From: Parvibaculaceae bacterium
GTDB taxonomy: Bacteria; Pseudomonadota; Alphaproteobacteria; Parvibaculales; Parvibaculaceae
Direction of reading: 5' to 3'
Length of the DNA: 64,000 nt
Assembly: GCA_028283765.1 (NCBI GenBank)
Contig: JAPWJY010000008.1
Coordinates: forward strand, 868,001 to 932,000
Below, piece after piece: positions 27,364 to 35,524 of the stretch (position 1 is the stretch's first letter; every line of letters begins with the position of its first letter). Position numbers and translations under genes: made by a program. The notes beneath the pieces were generated by a model. That model did not search any database and was not told where the DNA came from. It worked only from the letters and a program-made list of their open reading frames with translations.

Positions 27364-28458
27364 ATGAAGCGAGCCATCAGAGTTTTGCAGCAGATGCGGA
27401 TAGTTCTTTCGATCCTGACGCTGTTCATCGGGCTGGGAGCCTGCGCGCCCCGGCTGATGGCGACCGGCTATGACGTCTATCCGGCGAAGTTCGAGCAGAA
27501 GAGCGCGGCCATGGCCGATGCCGCGCGGCTGCCTTTGCGCATCTGGAGCGCGGCACAGCCCCGCGCCGTGATCGTGGCGCTTCATGGCATGAACGATTAT
27601 TCCAACGCCTTTGCCGAGCCGGGCCCGGGCCCGTGGTTCGCCGCCCGGGGCCTCACCGTTTATGCCTATGACCAGCGCGGCTTCGGCGGTGCGCCCGGGC
27701 GCGGCCTGTGGGCGGGCACGCCCCGGATGGTGCGGGATCTCGACACGGTGATCGCCCTTGCGCGTCAGGCTCATCCTGGCCTGCCGGTCTATGTGCTGGG
27801 CGAGAGCATGGGGGGCGCGGTGGCGCTGGCGGCCATGGGCCGGCCCGACGCGCCGAAGGTGGACGGGATCATTCTGGCCGCTCCCGCCGTCTGGGGCTGG
27901 AAAACCATGAATCCGGTCTATGAGATGGTGTTGTGGGCAAGTGCCCATACCGCGCCGGGCATGGAACTGACGGGCGGCGGCCTCAATATTCAGCCCTCAG
28001 ACAATATCCCCATGCTGCGCGCGCTGGGCAAGGATCCGATGGTGATCAAGGGCACCCAGATCGGTACGATCTATGGCCTCGTCAATCTGATGGATGACGC
28101 CTTTGTCGCCGCGCCCGGCGTGAAAGCGCCGGTCCTGCTTCTCTATGGCGAGAACGATCATGTCGTGCCTGCGGGGCCGGTCGGCCGTACGGTCGGGGCC
28201 ATGGAAGCCGCCGGCGCCGATCTGACCGTCGCCTGCTATCCAGACGGCTGGCACATGCTGCTGCGCGACCTCAAGCGGGAGACTGTCTGGAACGATGTGC
28301 TTTCATGGATCGGCGACAGGCATGCGCCACTCCCCTCCGGCGACGTGGATCTGGGCCCGTGCAAATTCGATCAGCAGGCGGCTCCGCCCGCAGCTGCGGA
28401 GGCCGCGGACGCGCTCTCCAAATTTCTTGCTGTTCCGCCGCCGTCAGGCGGCCAGTAA
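27364..28458 (+). CDS. Alpha/beta-hydrolase lipoprotein, monoacylglycerol lipase-like
   Basis: The 364-residue product starts with a lipoprotein-type signal (ILTLFIGLGAC, cysteine ~27). The hydrolase fold has VIVALHGMNDY (oxyanion loop), nucleophile serine in LGESMGGAV, an acid in LLYGENDHVVP and histidine in DGWHMLLRD. YAYDQRGFGGAPGRG is characteristic of monoglyceride lipase/lysophospholipase-type enzymes. It is predicted to be membrane-anchored and to face the periplasm. It starts 7 nt after the UDG-family gene and converges on the patatin gene. Confidence 0.88.
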   Translation: MKRAIRVLQQMRIVLSILTLFIGLGACAPRLMATGYDVYPAKFEQKSAAMADAARLPLRIWSAAQPRAVIVALHGMNDYSNAFAEPGPGPWFAARGLTVYAYDQRGFGGAPGRGLWAGTPRMVRDLDTVIALARQAHPGLPVYVLGESMGGAVALAAMGRPDAPKVDGIILAAPAVWGWKTMNPVYEMVLWASAHTAPGMELTGGGLNIQPSDNIPMLRALGKDPMVIKGTQIGTIYGLVNLMDDAFVAAPGVKAPVLLLYGENDHVVPAGPVGRTVGAMEAAGADLTVACYPDGWHMLLRDLKRETVWNDVLSWIGDRHAPLPSGDVDLGPCKFDQQAAPPAAAEAADALSKFLAVPPPSGGQ

Positions 28459-28471
28459 GCGAGGCTGATAT

Positions 28472-30913
28472 TCAGCGAGAGGGATTTTCCCTGTGGCGGG
28501 CGTCGCGCTTCGTGATTTCTTCGTCAAGGCTCGCGAGCAGGGCGTCGGACTCCTTGAGATGCAGGCGTTCGGTTTCAATAATCGCGCGAAAGAGCCTGAC
28601 CTTGTAGTCCCATGGGTCGATGGTGCCGGCGGGCATGTCGGCGGAGATGGAACTCATGACAATATCGACCAGCCGGTCGGCGGCATGGAGCCGTCCCCAC
28701 AGATAATCGTTCTCGCGCACGGTGCGGCTGAAGAAGCCCGCGAAGCGGCCAAGATCGCGGCCCTTGAGCATGGCGCGGCCCGTGTCGCGGATGCCGCGCG
28801 CATCTTCGGGGCTGATGCGGTCTACGAGCACGCTGTCGATTTCGTCGATCTCGCGGTCGTTGTTGAGCGTGAAGGTGATCACGTCGAAGAACGCGAAGCC
28901 GACATAGGCGCCGACCAGTTCCTGACGGAAAACCGTCGGCAGGAAGGTGCCGGCCGTCAGGGAAAACAGCCGGTCGACGATCCGGTCAGCCTCGGGCAGA
29001 TCCATGAGGTCGCCCAGCAGGGTGATGAAACTGTCAAGCGTGGCGGGATCGGGAATTTCCTCGCCCGCGAGCTGGCCCGCCAGCACATCGATATGGTCGC
29101 GATCCGTGCGCTCCTGCTGCGAGCGCTCGTAAAGAAGCTCAAGCCCCTCGTAGAGCGACCCCTTGAACTCGTCGAGACGCGATGAATCCGACGGGTCCAG
29201 CGGATGGGCCGGATCGGTTTCATAGAGTTCGTTCAGGCGGCGGATGACGAAATAGAGGCGGCGCAACCGGTAATTGATGTCGAAACGGCGCAGGAAGGTG
29301 AGCCATGGTTCGGTTTCAGCCTTTTCCTCTCCTTCGCGGGCCTCAGGCGTCAGCCAGTTGACCGGGAAAATCAGCTTCTCGCGCGCCCAGTTTTCCAGCG
29401 CCCGTTGCAGGCGCTGCTCGTGGCGGCGCTCGACCTGAATGCCCGCGAGCCGGATGATGATCTGGGCGATCTGGCGCAGCACCGACAATACCTTGGACTG
29501 CACATAGCCGTCATAGGCGAAGCCCGATTCCTGGGCTGCGCGCTTGCTGGCGATGTCGCGCCATTCCCTCAGTTTCTCCGGCATCGGCGACATTTCCGTC
29601 TCATGGCCGAGCAGGCCCTTGATGCGGGCATCGACATGGGGGCGGCTTGCGCGCACCACATCGCGGTAATGCCGGACCCGCTCGGAAAACTGGTAGATCG
29701 AATCCAGATCGTCGCGCACCGGCTGGTTGCGCGGAATATCCGAAAGCGCGGCGCGCAGCGTCATGAAGAAGCCGGGCAGGCGCTCGGGCCGGTCGATCTG
29801 GCCTGTGTTCGGGTCCGGGTCGATATAGACGATGCGCCGGTCCACCTGCCGGAAGGCGGAACGCTTGCGCAGCGCCGCGACTGCCTCCGCGAACGGCTTG
29901 TTGTTGAGCACGCTGCCATCGATGAAATAGGCATTGTCGGGATTAATGTCGCCCGCCAGCATTGGCGCGAAATTGCGGGCGATGAAGGCGTCGCGGTCGC
30001 CCCACAGCATGCCGCGCTCAGCCACCAGTTCATCGATTTCGCCGATATGGGCAGCCGGGAACGCGCCGGGAAAGCATGAGGTGGCGCGCGCGGCGAAGAC
30101 GAGGCCCGGAATATTGGCATCGCCCAGTTCAGAGCTGTGGCGCTCTATGGCATGATGGGTGGCGGTGAAGCGGAACAGATGGCGATGTTCGCGCTCCCGG
30201 ATCATCGGCGGGTCGTGGAGCGGAATATCCTGCGCATAGCCGCGATAATCCGTGACGGAGACGGCGAGTTCCAGCCGGATGCCGCGCGGCAGCAGCGAGG
30301 GCATGGTTTCCGGCGAAACACCCATGCTGGAGCAGGCGTCCATCAGCATGTCGGACATGAGCTTGCCCGAGAAGGGCGGCTCGAACCAGCGCGAGCGCAT
30401 GAAGGTCAGGAGCTTCGTGCGCATTTCCAGATCGGGCACATGGCGATCGAGCCAGCCGCTGTTGAAGCGCGAGAAGAAGGGCATCAGGAAGAGCTTGCTC
30501 CAGCGGCCGGGCGTGTGGTCCTCGTCCATGAGCGCGGTCGTATCCGCGCATTCGAGCCACATGCGCCGATGGTCATCGATGCTCAGATTATGGGCAATGG
30601 CGCGCGCCAGCAGCACGCCGTTGATGCCGCCGGCCGAAGCGCCGGTGATTGTGTCGATGATGACGCGCAGATCGACATATGTGTTGATGGCCTTGAGCAG
30701 ATCGAAAAAGACGGCTTCCGTATCGCATTCGCGTTCGGGTGAGACATTGACGCCGGCATAGGTGGCTGCCGCCTTGTCGCCGTCGGGCACAAGCTGGAAA
30801 GCGGCCGAGGCGCGCACCAGCTTCAGGATCTCCCGGGTCACGCCATGCATGTAAACAGCGAGGGAAACGCCACCGTAACAGACCAGGGCGAGCCTGAGTT
30901 CCTTTTCCTTCAT
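28472..30913 (-). CDS. Patatin-like phospholipase-domain protein (DUF3376-type)
   Basis: This 813-residue protein has a patatin core: oxyanion region CYGGVSLAVYMHG (12-24), nucleophile motif GASAG with Ser93, and the dyad aspartate in FIDGSVLNNKPF. The ~450-residue C-terminal region is helical and lacks a familiar enzyme motif; the overall size fits the patatin-DUF3376 group. Patatins hydrolyse acyl chains from phospholipids. There is no signal peptide, so it is cytosolic or peripheral. Single gene with a strong hairpin upstream. Confidence 0.88.
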   Translation of the reverse strand: MKEKELRLALVCYGGVSLAVYMHGVTREILKLVRASAAFQLVPDGDKAAATYAGVNVSPERECDTEAVFFDLLKAINTYVDLRVIIDTITGASAGGINGVLLARAIAHNLSIDDHRRMWLECADTTALMDEDHTPGRWSKLFLMPFFSRFNSGWLDRHVPDLEMRTKLLTFMRSRWFEPPFSGKLMSDMLMDACSSMGVSPETMPSLLPRGIRLELAVSVTDYRGYAQDIPLHDPPMIREREHRHLFRFTATHHAIERHSSELGDANIPGLVFAARATSCFPGAFPAAHIGEIDELVAERGMLWGDRDAFIARNFAPMLAGDINPDNAYFIDGSVLNNKPFAEAVAALRKRSAFRQVDRRIVYIDPDPNTGQIDRPERLPGFFMTLRAALSDIPRNQPVRDDLDSIYQFSERVRHYRDVVRASRPHVDARIKGLLGHETEMSPMPEKLREWRDIASKRAAQESGFAYDGYVQSKVLSVLRQIAQIIIRLAGIQVERRHEQRLQRALENWAREKLIFPVNWLTPEAREGEEKAETEPWLTFLRRFDINYRLRRLYFVIRRLNELYETDPAHPLDPSDSSRLDEFKGSLYEGLELLYERSQQERTDRDHIDVLAGQLAGEEIPDPATLDSFITLLGDLMDLPEADRIVDRLFSLTAGTFLPTVFRQELVGAYVGFAFFDVITFTLNNDREIDEIDSVLVDRISPEDARGIRDTGRAMLKGRDLGRFAGFFSRTVRENDYLWGRLHAADRLVDIVMSSISADMPAGTIDPWDYKVRLFRAIIETERLHLKESDALLASLDEEITKRDARHRENPSR

Positions 30914-31053
30914 GACGGCTTTCTCACGCGGTGCTCTTCATGGCTTTTCGGGCGGATGGCAAAGCGGGCGCAGTCTAGAGCGCGATCAGGGAAAGCGTAA
31001 GTATTTTGTGCTTCATGTCCGGGCCGCGCAGACTTTGTCAAAAGCCGGACACG

Positions 31054-31087
31054 GCAAGGGCCGGGGCATTGCCGCCCCGGCCCTTGC
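31054..31087 (-). terminator. Long hairpin terminator downstream of the receiver-MarR gene
   Basis: GCAAGGGCCGGGGC (31054-31067) and its exact complement GCCCCGGCCCTTGC (31074-31087) form a perfect 14-bp stem with loop ATTGCC. It lies 48 bases past the stop of the minus-strand receiver-MarR gene. The downstream T-run on that strand is short (CTTTTG, 15 nt away), so efficiency is uncertain. Confidence 0.65.
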
Positions 31088-31135
31088 TGATTTCACGAGC
31101 AGGCTTGCCCGATGAAGAGAGGTATCGCCGCCCGT

Positions 31136-32029
31136 TTACTGGGCGGCGGCTGCCGCGGCGGCGAGCGCCGCGTTGGCGGCCTCCGTCACGAGGCGTTTCG
31201 ACAGGGTCTGCACATCGGTTTCGAGGCCCTGCACCGAGGTCAGGCCCCGGGAGGTGAGGGTGAGATTGATCTGCCGCCCGTCGGAATGGTCCCGCTGGCG
31301 CGAGACGAGTCCCTGTGTTTCGAGCTTGCGCAGGCGCCGGTGGGCTGTCGCGAGCGGCGCACCGGAGCCGAACGCCAGCGCGGTAACGGAAACAGGCCGG
31401 TTGTTGCTCATGTGCCAGGCAAGATCGATCAGCATGTTGAGTTCGATTTCATCGACGCCGGACCTTTCGCGATGCCGGCTCTTGAGGCGCTCAAGGCCGA
31501 CCAGAAGGCGAAGCGCCGTCACCTCGTCGATACGGTTGAGCGCGTCCTGCGGCCGGACGGGCCGGGCCTGGGGTGATGGCGCCACCTTGCCGGCTTCGCC
31601 GGTCGACATGCGCTCGCCCTCCAGTTCCAGGGTCTGCCGGGCAATGGCGCGCTCGACAGCGCTGACGATGTCGCCGTCACCGGTGGGCTTGACCAGAAAA
31701 TCGACGACGCCGAGCCGGAGCATTTCGATGATCGCTTCCGGCGAATTCTGCTCCGATATGACGATGACATCCATGTGCCTGTTGACGAATCCGAACCTCA
31801 ATTCCCGGATGACACGGTAGCCCTGCGCCCCAAGGGCCGAGAGATCGACCAGCGCCACCCGGATGCGGGCGTTATTGCGGACCTGATCGACCGGATTGTT
31901 GAGCGACGTTACATAAACGCAGTCAAATCCCCGGCTGATCAGAGCGCCTGAAAGTGATCTCGACCGGGATTCGTCCCCGCCGAGGATCAGGAGAGCCGGC
32001 AAGACCGGCTGCGGCTGAGCGGTAGCCAT
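31136..32029 (-). CDS. Receiver-MarR fusion transcription regulator
   Basis: This 297-residue protein joins a CheY-like receiver (about residues 8-130) to a MarR-type winged helix (~180-285). In the receiver I see acidic GGDE, the phospho-acceptor position in RVALVDLSALG, a serine at the fourth strand (VIVISEQNS) and the lysine in FLVKPTG, so it looks phosphorylatable. The winged helix has SGAPLATAHRRLRKLETQGLVSRQRDHSDGRQINLTLTSRG. The protein ends in an alanine-rich tail. A MarR output on a receiver is uncommon. ATG 32029 gives MATAQPQPVLP. Confidence 0.83.
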   Translation of the reverse strand: MATAQPQPVLPALLILGGDESRSRSLSGALISRGFDCVYVTSLNNPVDQVRNNARIRVALVDLSALGAQGYRVIRELRFGFVNRHMDVIVISEQNSPEAIIEMLRLGVVDFLVKPTGDGDIVSAVERAIARQTLELEGERMSTGEAGKVAPSPQARPVRPQDALNRIDEVTALRLLVGLERLKSRHRERSGVDEIELNMLIDLAWHMSNNRPVSVTALAFGSGAPLATAHRRLRKLETQGLVSRQRDHSDGRQINLTLTSRGLTSVQGLETDVQTLSKRLVTEAANAALAAAAAAAQ

Positions 32030-32429
32030 GGTTTGGTTTCCCTCTTGATGTAACCCTGAATTTCTGTGGATACACACGAATGAAACGCGACAAAGCGGCA
32101 TGAACAGGTGAGGGTGACTTGGCGCTTTCCTGTGCCGGCCCCTTTCCGGCGCAGGGAAATCATGGCAAAAATAAAACATCCTGATTAGGCAATATGGTTA
32201 TTAATATATAGCCATATTGATCTATTAATGCTGAAAAAAGAAAGGGGGATGCTCGTCCGCCGTCCGGAATTTTTAACCGGCCATGTAGAGGGAAAAGACC
32301 GGGAAGGCCCATATATAGATGGTAAAATTTTAGAATAAACAAATTTCTACAATATGTAGTGTATTTTTGCTGCGCTAATACAGGGCGAAGCGGGCATGAA
32401 ATTACCCCGCAAAGCGGAATCATTTATGG
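32030..32429. other. AT-rich intergenic region upstream of the receiver-MarR gene
   Basis: These 400 bases, between terC (which ends here) and the receiver-MarR gene (which starts here), are clearly richer in A and T than their surroundings. Apart from the inverted repeat at 32190-32219, I find no gene or RNA. A short CCGC-AAA-GCGG hairpin (32407-32417) just beyond the terC stop could contribute to termination. Confidence 0.5.
32190..32219. promoter_or_regulatory. Inverted repeat CAATATGG-N14-CCATATTG
   Basis: Perfect 8-bp arms (32190-32197 and 32212-32219) flank an AT-rich 14-nt spacer that is itself partly symmetric. It lies 160-190 bp upstream of the receiver-MarR start and could be that regulator's binding site, since MarR proteins bind AT-rich palindromes. 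Confidence 0.45.
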
Positions 32430-33416
32430 TTAACACTCATGCCTTTGCCCCTCATTCCGGCTGCGCCACAGGCTGTAGAGGACGCCTCCGGCGAGAACGG
32501 CGACAGTGATGCCCAGACTGAGCAGGGGATCGACCTTGCCGAAAATGTCATTCCAGAAGATTTTTCCGCCAATGAAGACGAGAACGATGGCCAGCGCCGT
32601 CTTGAGATAGGCGAAGCGGCGGATGACGGCGGCAAGGGCGAAATAGAGGGCCCGCAGGCCGAGCACCGCGAATATGTTGCTCGTGAAAACGATGAACGGG
32701 TCTGTCGTGATCGCGAAGATCGCGGGCACGCTGTCGACGGCAAAAATCAGATCGGCCGTTTCCACCATGAGCAGCGCCAGCAAAAGCGGGGTGGCCACGC
32801 GCCGCAACCGGCCCGAGGCGTCCCGCTCCCTGGTCACAAAATGGTGGCCGTCCAGTTTTTCGGACACGCGCAGATGGCGCTTGAAAAAGCATAAAAGGCG
32901 GCTGTCAGCGGGGTCGCTTGCCATTTCCCCGGAAAAGAACATCCGGATCGCGGTGAAAATGAGAAAGGCGCCGAACAGCCACAAAACCCAGTGAAATTCG
33001 GTCACAAGCGCCGTGCCGACGCCGATGAGGATGCCACGCAGGATAATGACGCCAATGATGCCCCAGACCAGCACCCGGTGCTGATAGAGCGCGGGGATGC
33101 CAAGTACGCCGAAGATGAGCGAGATGACGAAGATATTGTCGAGCGAAAGGCTTTTCTCGATCAGCAGGCCGGTGGTGAACTCGATGGCCTTGGTCGCGCC
33201 TTCCATCTGCCAGATGAACACGGCAAAGCACAGGCCGACGGACAGATAGAAGGCGGAGAGCAGCAGGCTCTCTCGCGCGCCGATCACATGGTCCTTCCGG
33301 TTGAGGACGCCCAGATCCAGCGCCATCAGGCTTGCGATCACGGCAAAAAACACAACCCAGAACCAGAGAGGGGTTCCCAGCAGTGGCGATAAAGCCACTG
33401 TTTCGAACGTGCCCAT
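32430..33416 (-). CDS. TerC/Alx-family membrane protein, probable metal exporter
   Basis: This 328-residue protein has about eight to nine membrane segments and the TerC signature acids: SLSLDNIFVISLIF, and ETADLIFAVDSVPAIFAIT in the second half. The Alx subgroup exports manganese in other bacteria; tellurite resistance is the older family name. The start at 33416 follows a leader of ~490 bases with stable hairpins, so post-transcriptional control is possible. Confidence 0.92.
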   Translation of the reverse strand: MGTFETVALSPLLGTPLWFWVVFFAVIASLMALDLGVLNRKDHVIGARESLLLSAFYLSVGLCFAVFIWQMEGATKAIEFTTGLLIEKSLSLDNIFVISLIFGVLGIPALYQHRVLVWGIIGVIILRGILIGVGTALVTEFHWVLWLFGAFLIFTAIRMFFSGEMASDPADSRLLCFFKRHLRVSEKLDGHHFVTRERDASGRLRRVATPLLLALLMVETADLIFAVDSVPAIFAITTDPFIVFTSNIFAVLGLRALYFALAAVIRRFAYLKTALAIVLVFIGGKIFWNDIFGKVDPLLSLGITVAVLAGGVLYSLWRSRNEGQRHEC

Positions 33417-33908
33417 CGTTTACTCCAGATGCCTTTCGCGCTGCGTCAGCGCCCAGCAGATGAAGAATCCGACATCATGGCTGACGCCTCAGCCACCAGA
33501 GGGGCCCGGATCCGGGATTAAGCGAAATCTGGGGATTCCCATGGCCCCGATCAAGAGCCGGGGCTGCGACAGAGAGGCGGGATGATATGCAAATGTGCCG
33601 GCGGCGTAATGGCCCCGCCACATATCGGGCCTAGACTGAAGCAATTGAAGCAAGGTGATATAAAAATAAAAATCATTTAATCCGCCCCGAATTTTCACAG
33701 CCATCCTGGCCATATTCAGGCCATTCCGGAACGACAGGACAGATGGCGGCCCCCGGTTTCATCGGTGGGCCGCTATCGGGATGGCATCCCTGCCGGGTGC
33801 GCGGAAGGCGCATGGGCCAATCCAGGGCGCTCTTGCCGCATGTCTAAAACAACCGTATGATCGTTCCCATAAAAAGCAGTATACGAATGAATCCGGGGGC
33901 GTGCGGCC
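33417..33908. other. Divergent leader region of terC and the carboxylase operon
   Basis: No gene is supported in these 492 bases. On the terC side there are hairpins GCGCTG-CGT-CAGCGC (33438-33452) and GGCTGA-CGCC-TCAGCC-type (33479-33494), plus the palindrome CCCGGATCCGGG (33505-33516). Together they could fold as a structured 5' leader of terC. The conserved GGGGAGUAG of yybP-ykoY manganese riboswitches is not visible. The half towards the carboxylase gene is AT-richer and featureless. Confidence 0.5.
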
Positions 33909-35516
33909 GTGGCTATCCTGAAAACCGGCATTAATGTTCATGATGCCCGCTTCAAGGCAAATGCCGGAACGATGGCGGCTCTTGTGGCCGATTTGCAGGA
34001 GGAACGCGCGAAGGCGGCGCTGGGAGGCGACCAGCGGTCACGCGAGCGTCATGTTTCCCGTGGCAAGCTGCTTCCCCGCGAGCGGGTCCATGGCCTTGTC
34101 GATCCCGGCACGCCCTTCCTCGAACTGTCGTCCATGGCCGCCCACGGCATGTATGGCGAGGCCATAAACGGCGCGGGGCTGATCACCGGGATCGGACGCA
34201 TCGCCGGGCAGGAATGCATGATCGTCTGCAACGATGCGACGATCAAGGGCGGCACCTATTATCCGGTCACGGTGAAAAAGCATCTGCGGGCGCAGGAAAT
34301 CGCGCTGGAAAACAATCTGCCGTGCTTTTATCTGGTCGATTCAGGGGGCGCGAACCTGCCGAACCAGGCCGATATTTTCCCCGACCGCGATCATTTCGGC
34401 CGCATCTTCTATAATCAGGCGCGCATGTCGGGCAAGGGCATTCCCCAGATTGCCGTTGTCATGGGGTCCTGCACCGCAGGCGGGGCCTATGTTCCCGCCA
34501 TGTCGGACGAGACCATCATCGTGCGCAAGCAGGGCACGATCTTTCTGGGCGGGCCGCCTCTGGTCAAGGCCGCCACCGGTGAGATCGTTACGGCGGAAGA
34601 TCTGGGCGGTGCGGACGTGCATTCGCGCAAATCGGGCGTGACGGACCATTATGCGATGGATGACGGTCATGCGCTGGCATTGGCCCGCCAGATCGCGGGC
34701 ACGCTCAACCGGAAGAAATCCATCGATATGCCGCTGACCGAGCCGCGCGCGCCGCTCTACGATGCGGGCGAACTCGATGGCATCGTTCCCTCGTCGCTGT
34801 CGGTGCAATATGACGTGCGCGAGGTGATCGCGCGGCTGGTCGACGGCTCCGACTTTGCGGAATTCAAGCAGCTTTACGGGACCACGCTGGTGACAGGCTT
34901 TGCCCATATTCACGGGATGCCGGTCGGCGTGATTGCGAACAATGGCATTCTCTTTTCGGAGTCCGCGCTCAAGGGCGCTCATTTCATCGAGCTGTGCTGC
35001 CAGCGGCGTATTCCGCTGCTCTTCCTCCAGAATATTTCCGGTTTCATGGTCGGCCGCGAATATGAAACGGGTGGCATCGCCAAGGACGGGGCCAAGCTCG
35101 TGACCGCGGTGGCGAGCGCCAATGTGCCCAAGATCACGCTGATCATCGGCGGCTCCTATGGCGCGGGCAATTATGGCATGTGCGGACGGGCCTATTCACC
35201 CCGGTTCCTGTTTACATGGCCTAATGCCCGGATTTCCGTGATGGGGGGCGAGCAGGCCGCAAGCGTGCTCGCCACGGTAAAGCGCGAAGGCATGGAAGCG
35301 CGGGGCGAAGCATGGAGCGCGGATGAAGAATCCGCCTTCAAGGCCCCGATCCGCGCGCGCTATGACGAGGAGGGCCATCCCTATTATGCCACCGCCCGGC
35401 TCTGGGACGATGGCATCATCACGCCTTCAGAAACGCGCCGGGTGCTGGCGCTTGCTTTTTCGACGACGCTCAACGCGCCCGTGCCGGAAACGGCCTTCGG
35501 CGTTTTCAGGATGTGA
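33909..35516 (+). CDS. Acyl-CoA carboxylase carboxyltransferase (beta) subunit, methylcrotonyl/geranyl-CoA type
   Basis: The 535-residue carboxyltransferase matches the length of MCC beta. It has both crotonase-like halves: [26 protein letters not shown] and [28 protein letters not shown] in the N-domain, and [32 protein letters not shown] and [10 protein letters not shown] in the C-domain. It transfers carboxyl from biotin to 3-methylcrotonyl-CoA (leucine catabolism) or geranyl-CoA (acyclic terpenes). It starts with GTG and overlaps the alpha subunit region downstream, forming a two-gene operon. Confidence 0.93.
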   Translation: MAILKTGINVHDARFKANAGTMAALVADLQEERAKAALGGDQRSRERHVSRGKLLPRERVHGLVDPGTPFLELSSMAAHGMYGEAINGAGLITGIGRIAGQECMIVCNDATIKGGTYYPVTVKKHLRAQEIALENNLPCFYLVDSGGANLPNQADIFPDRDHFGRIFYNQARMSGKGIPQIAVVMGSCTAGGAYVPAMSDETIIVRKQGTIFLGGPPLVKAATGEIVTAEDLGGADVHSRKSGVTDHYAMDDGHALALARQIAGTLNRKKSIDMPLTEPRAPLYDAGELDGIVPSSLSVQYDVREVIARLVDGSDFAEFKQLYGTTLVTGFAHIHGMPVGVIANNGILFSESALKGAHFIELCCQRRIPLLFLQNISGFMVGREYETGGIAKDGAKLVTAVASANVPKITLIIGGSYGAGNYGMCGRAYSPRFLFTWPNARISVMGGEQAASVLATVKREGMEARGEAWSADEESAFKAPIRARYDEEGHPYYATARLWDDGIITPSETRRVLALAFSTTLNAPVPETAFGVFRM

Positions 35517-35524
35517 GCCGATCC

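Noticed and set aside
33417-33520. yybP-ykoY manganese riboswitch ahead of terC
   Set aside because: The context is right, but the conserved GGGGAGUAG core could not be found, so only a structured leader is reported.
33489-33713. 74-residue minus-strand frame upstream of terC
   Set aside because: No family resemblance and it occupies the hairpin-rich leader, so structured RNA or promoter is more likely than a gene.
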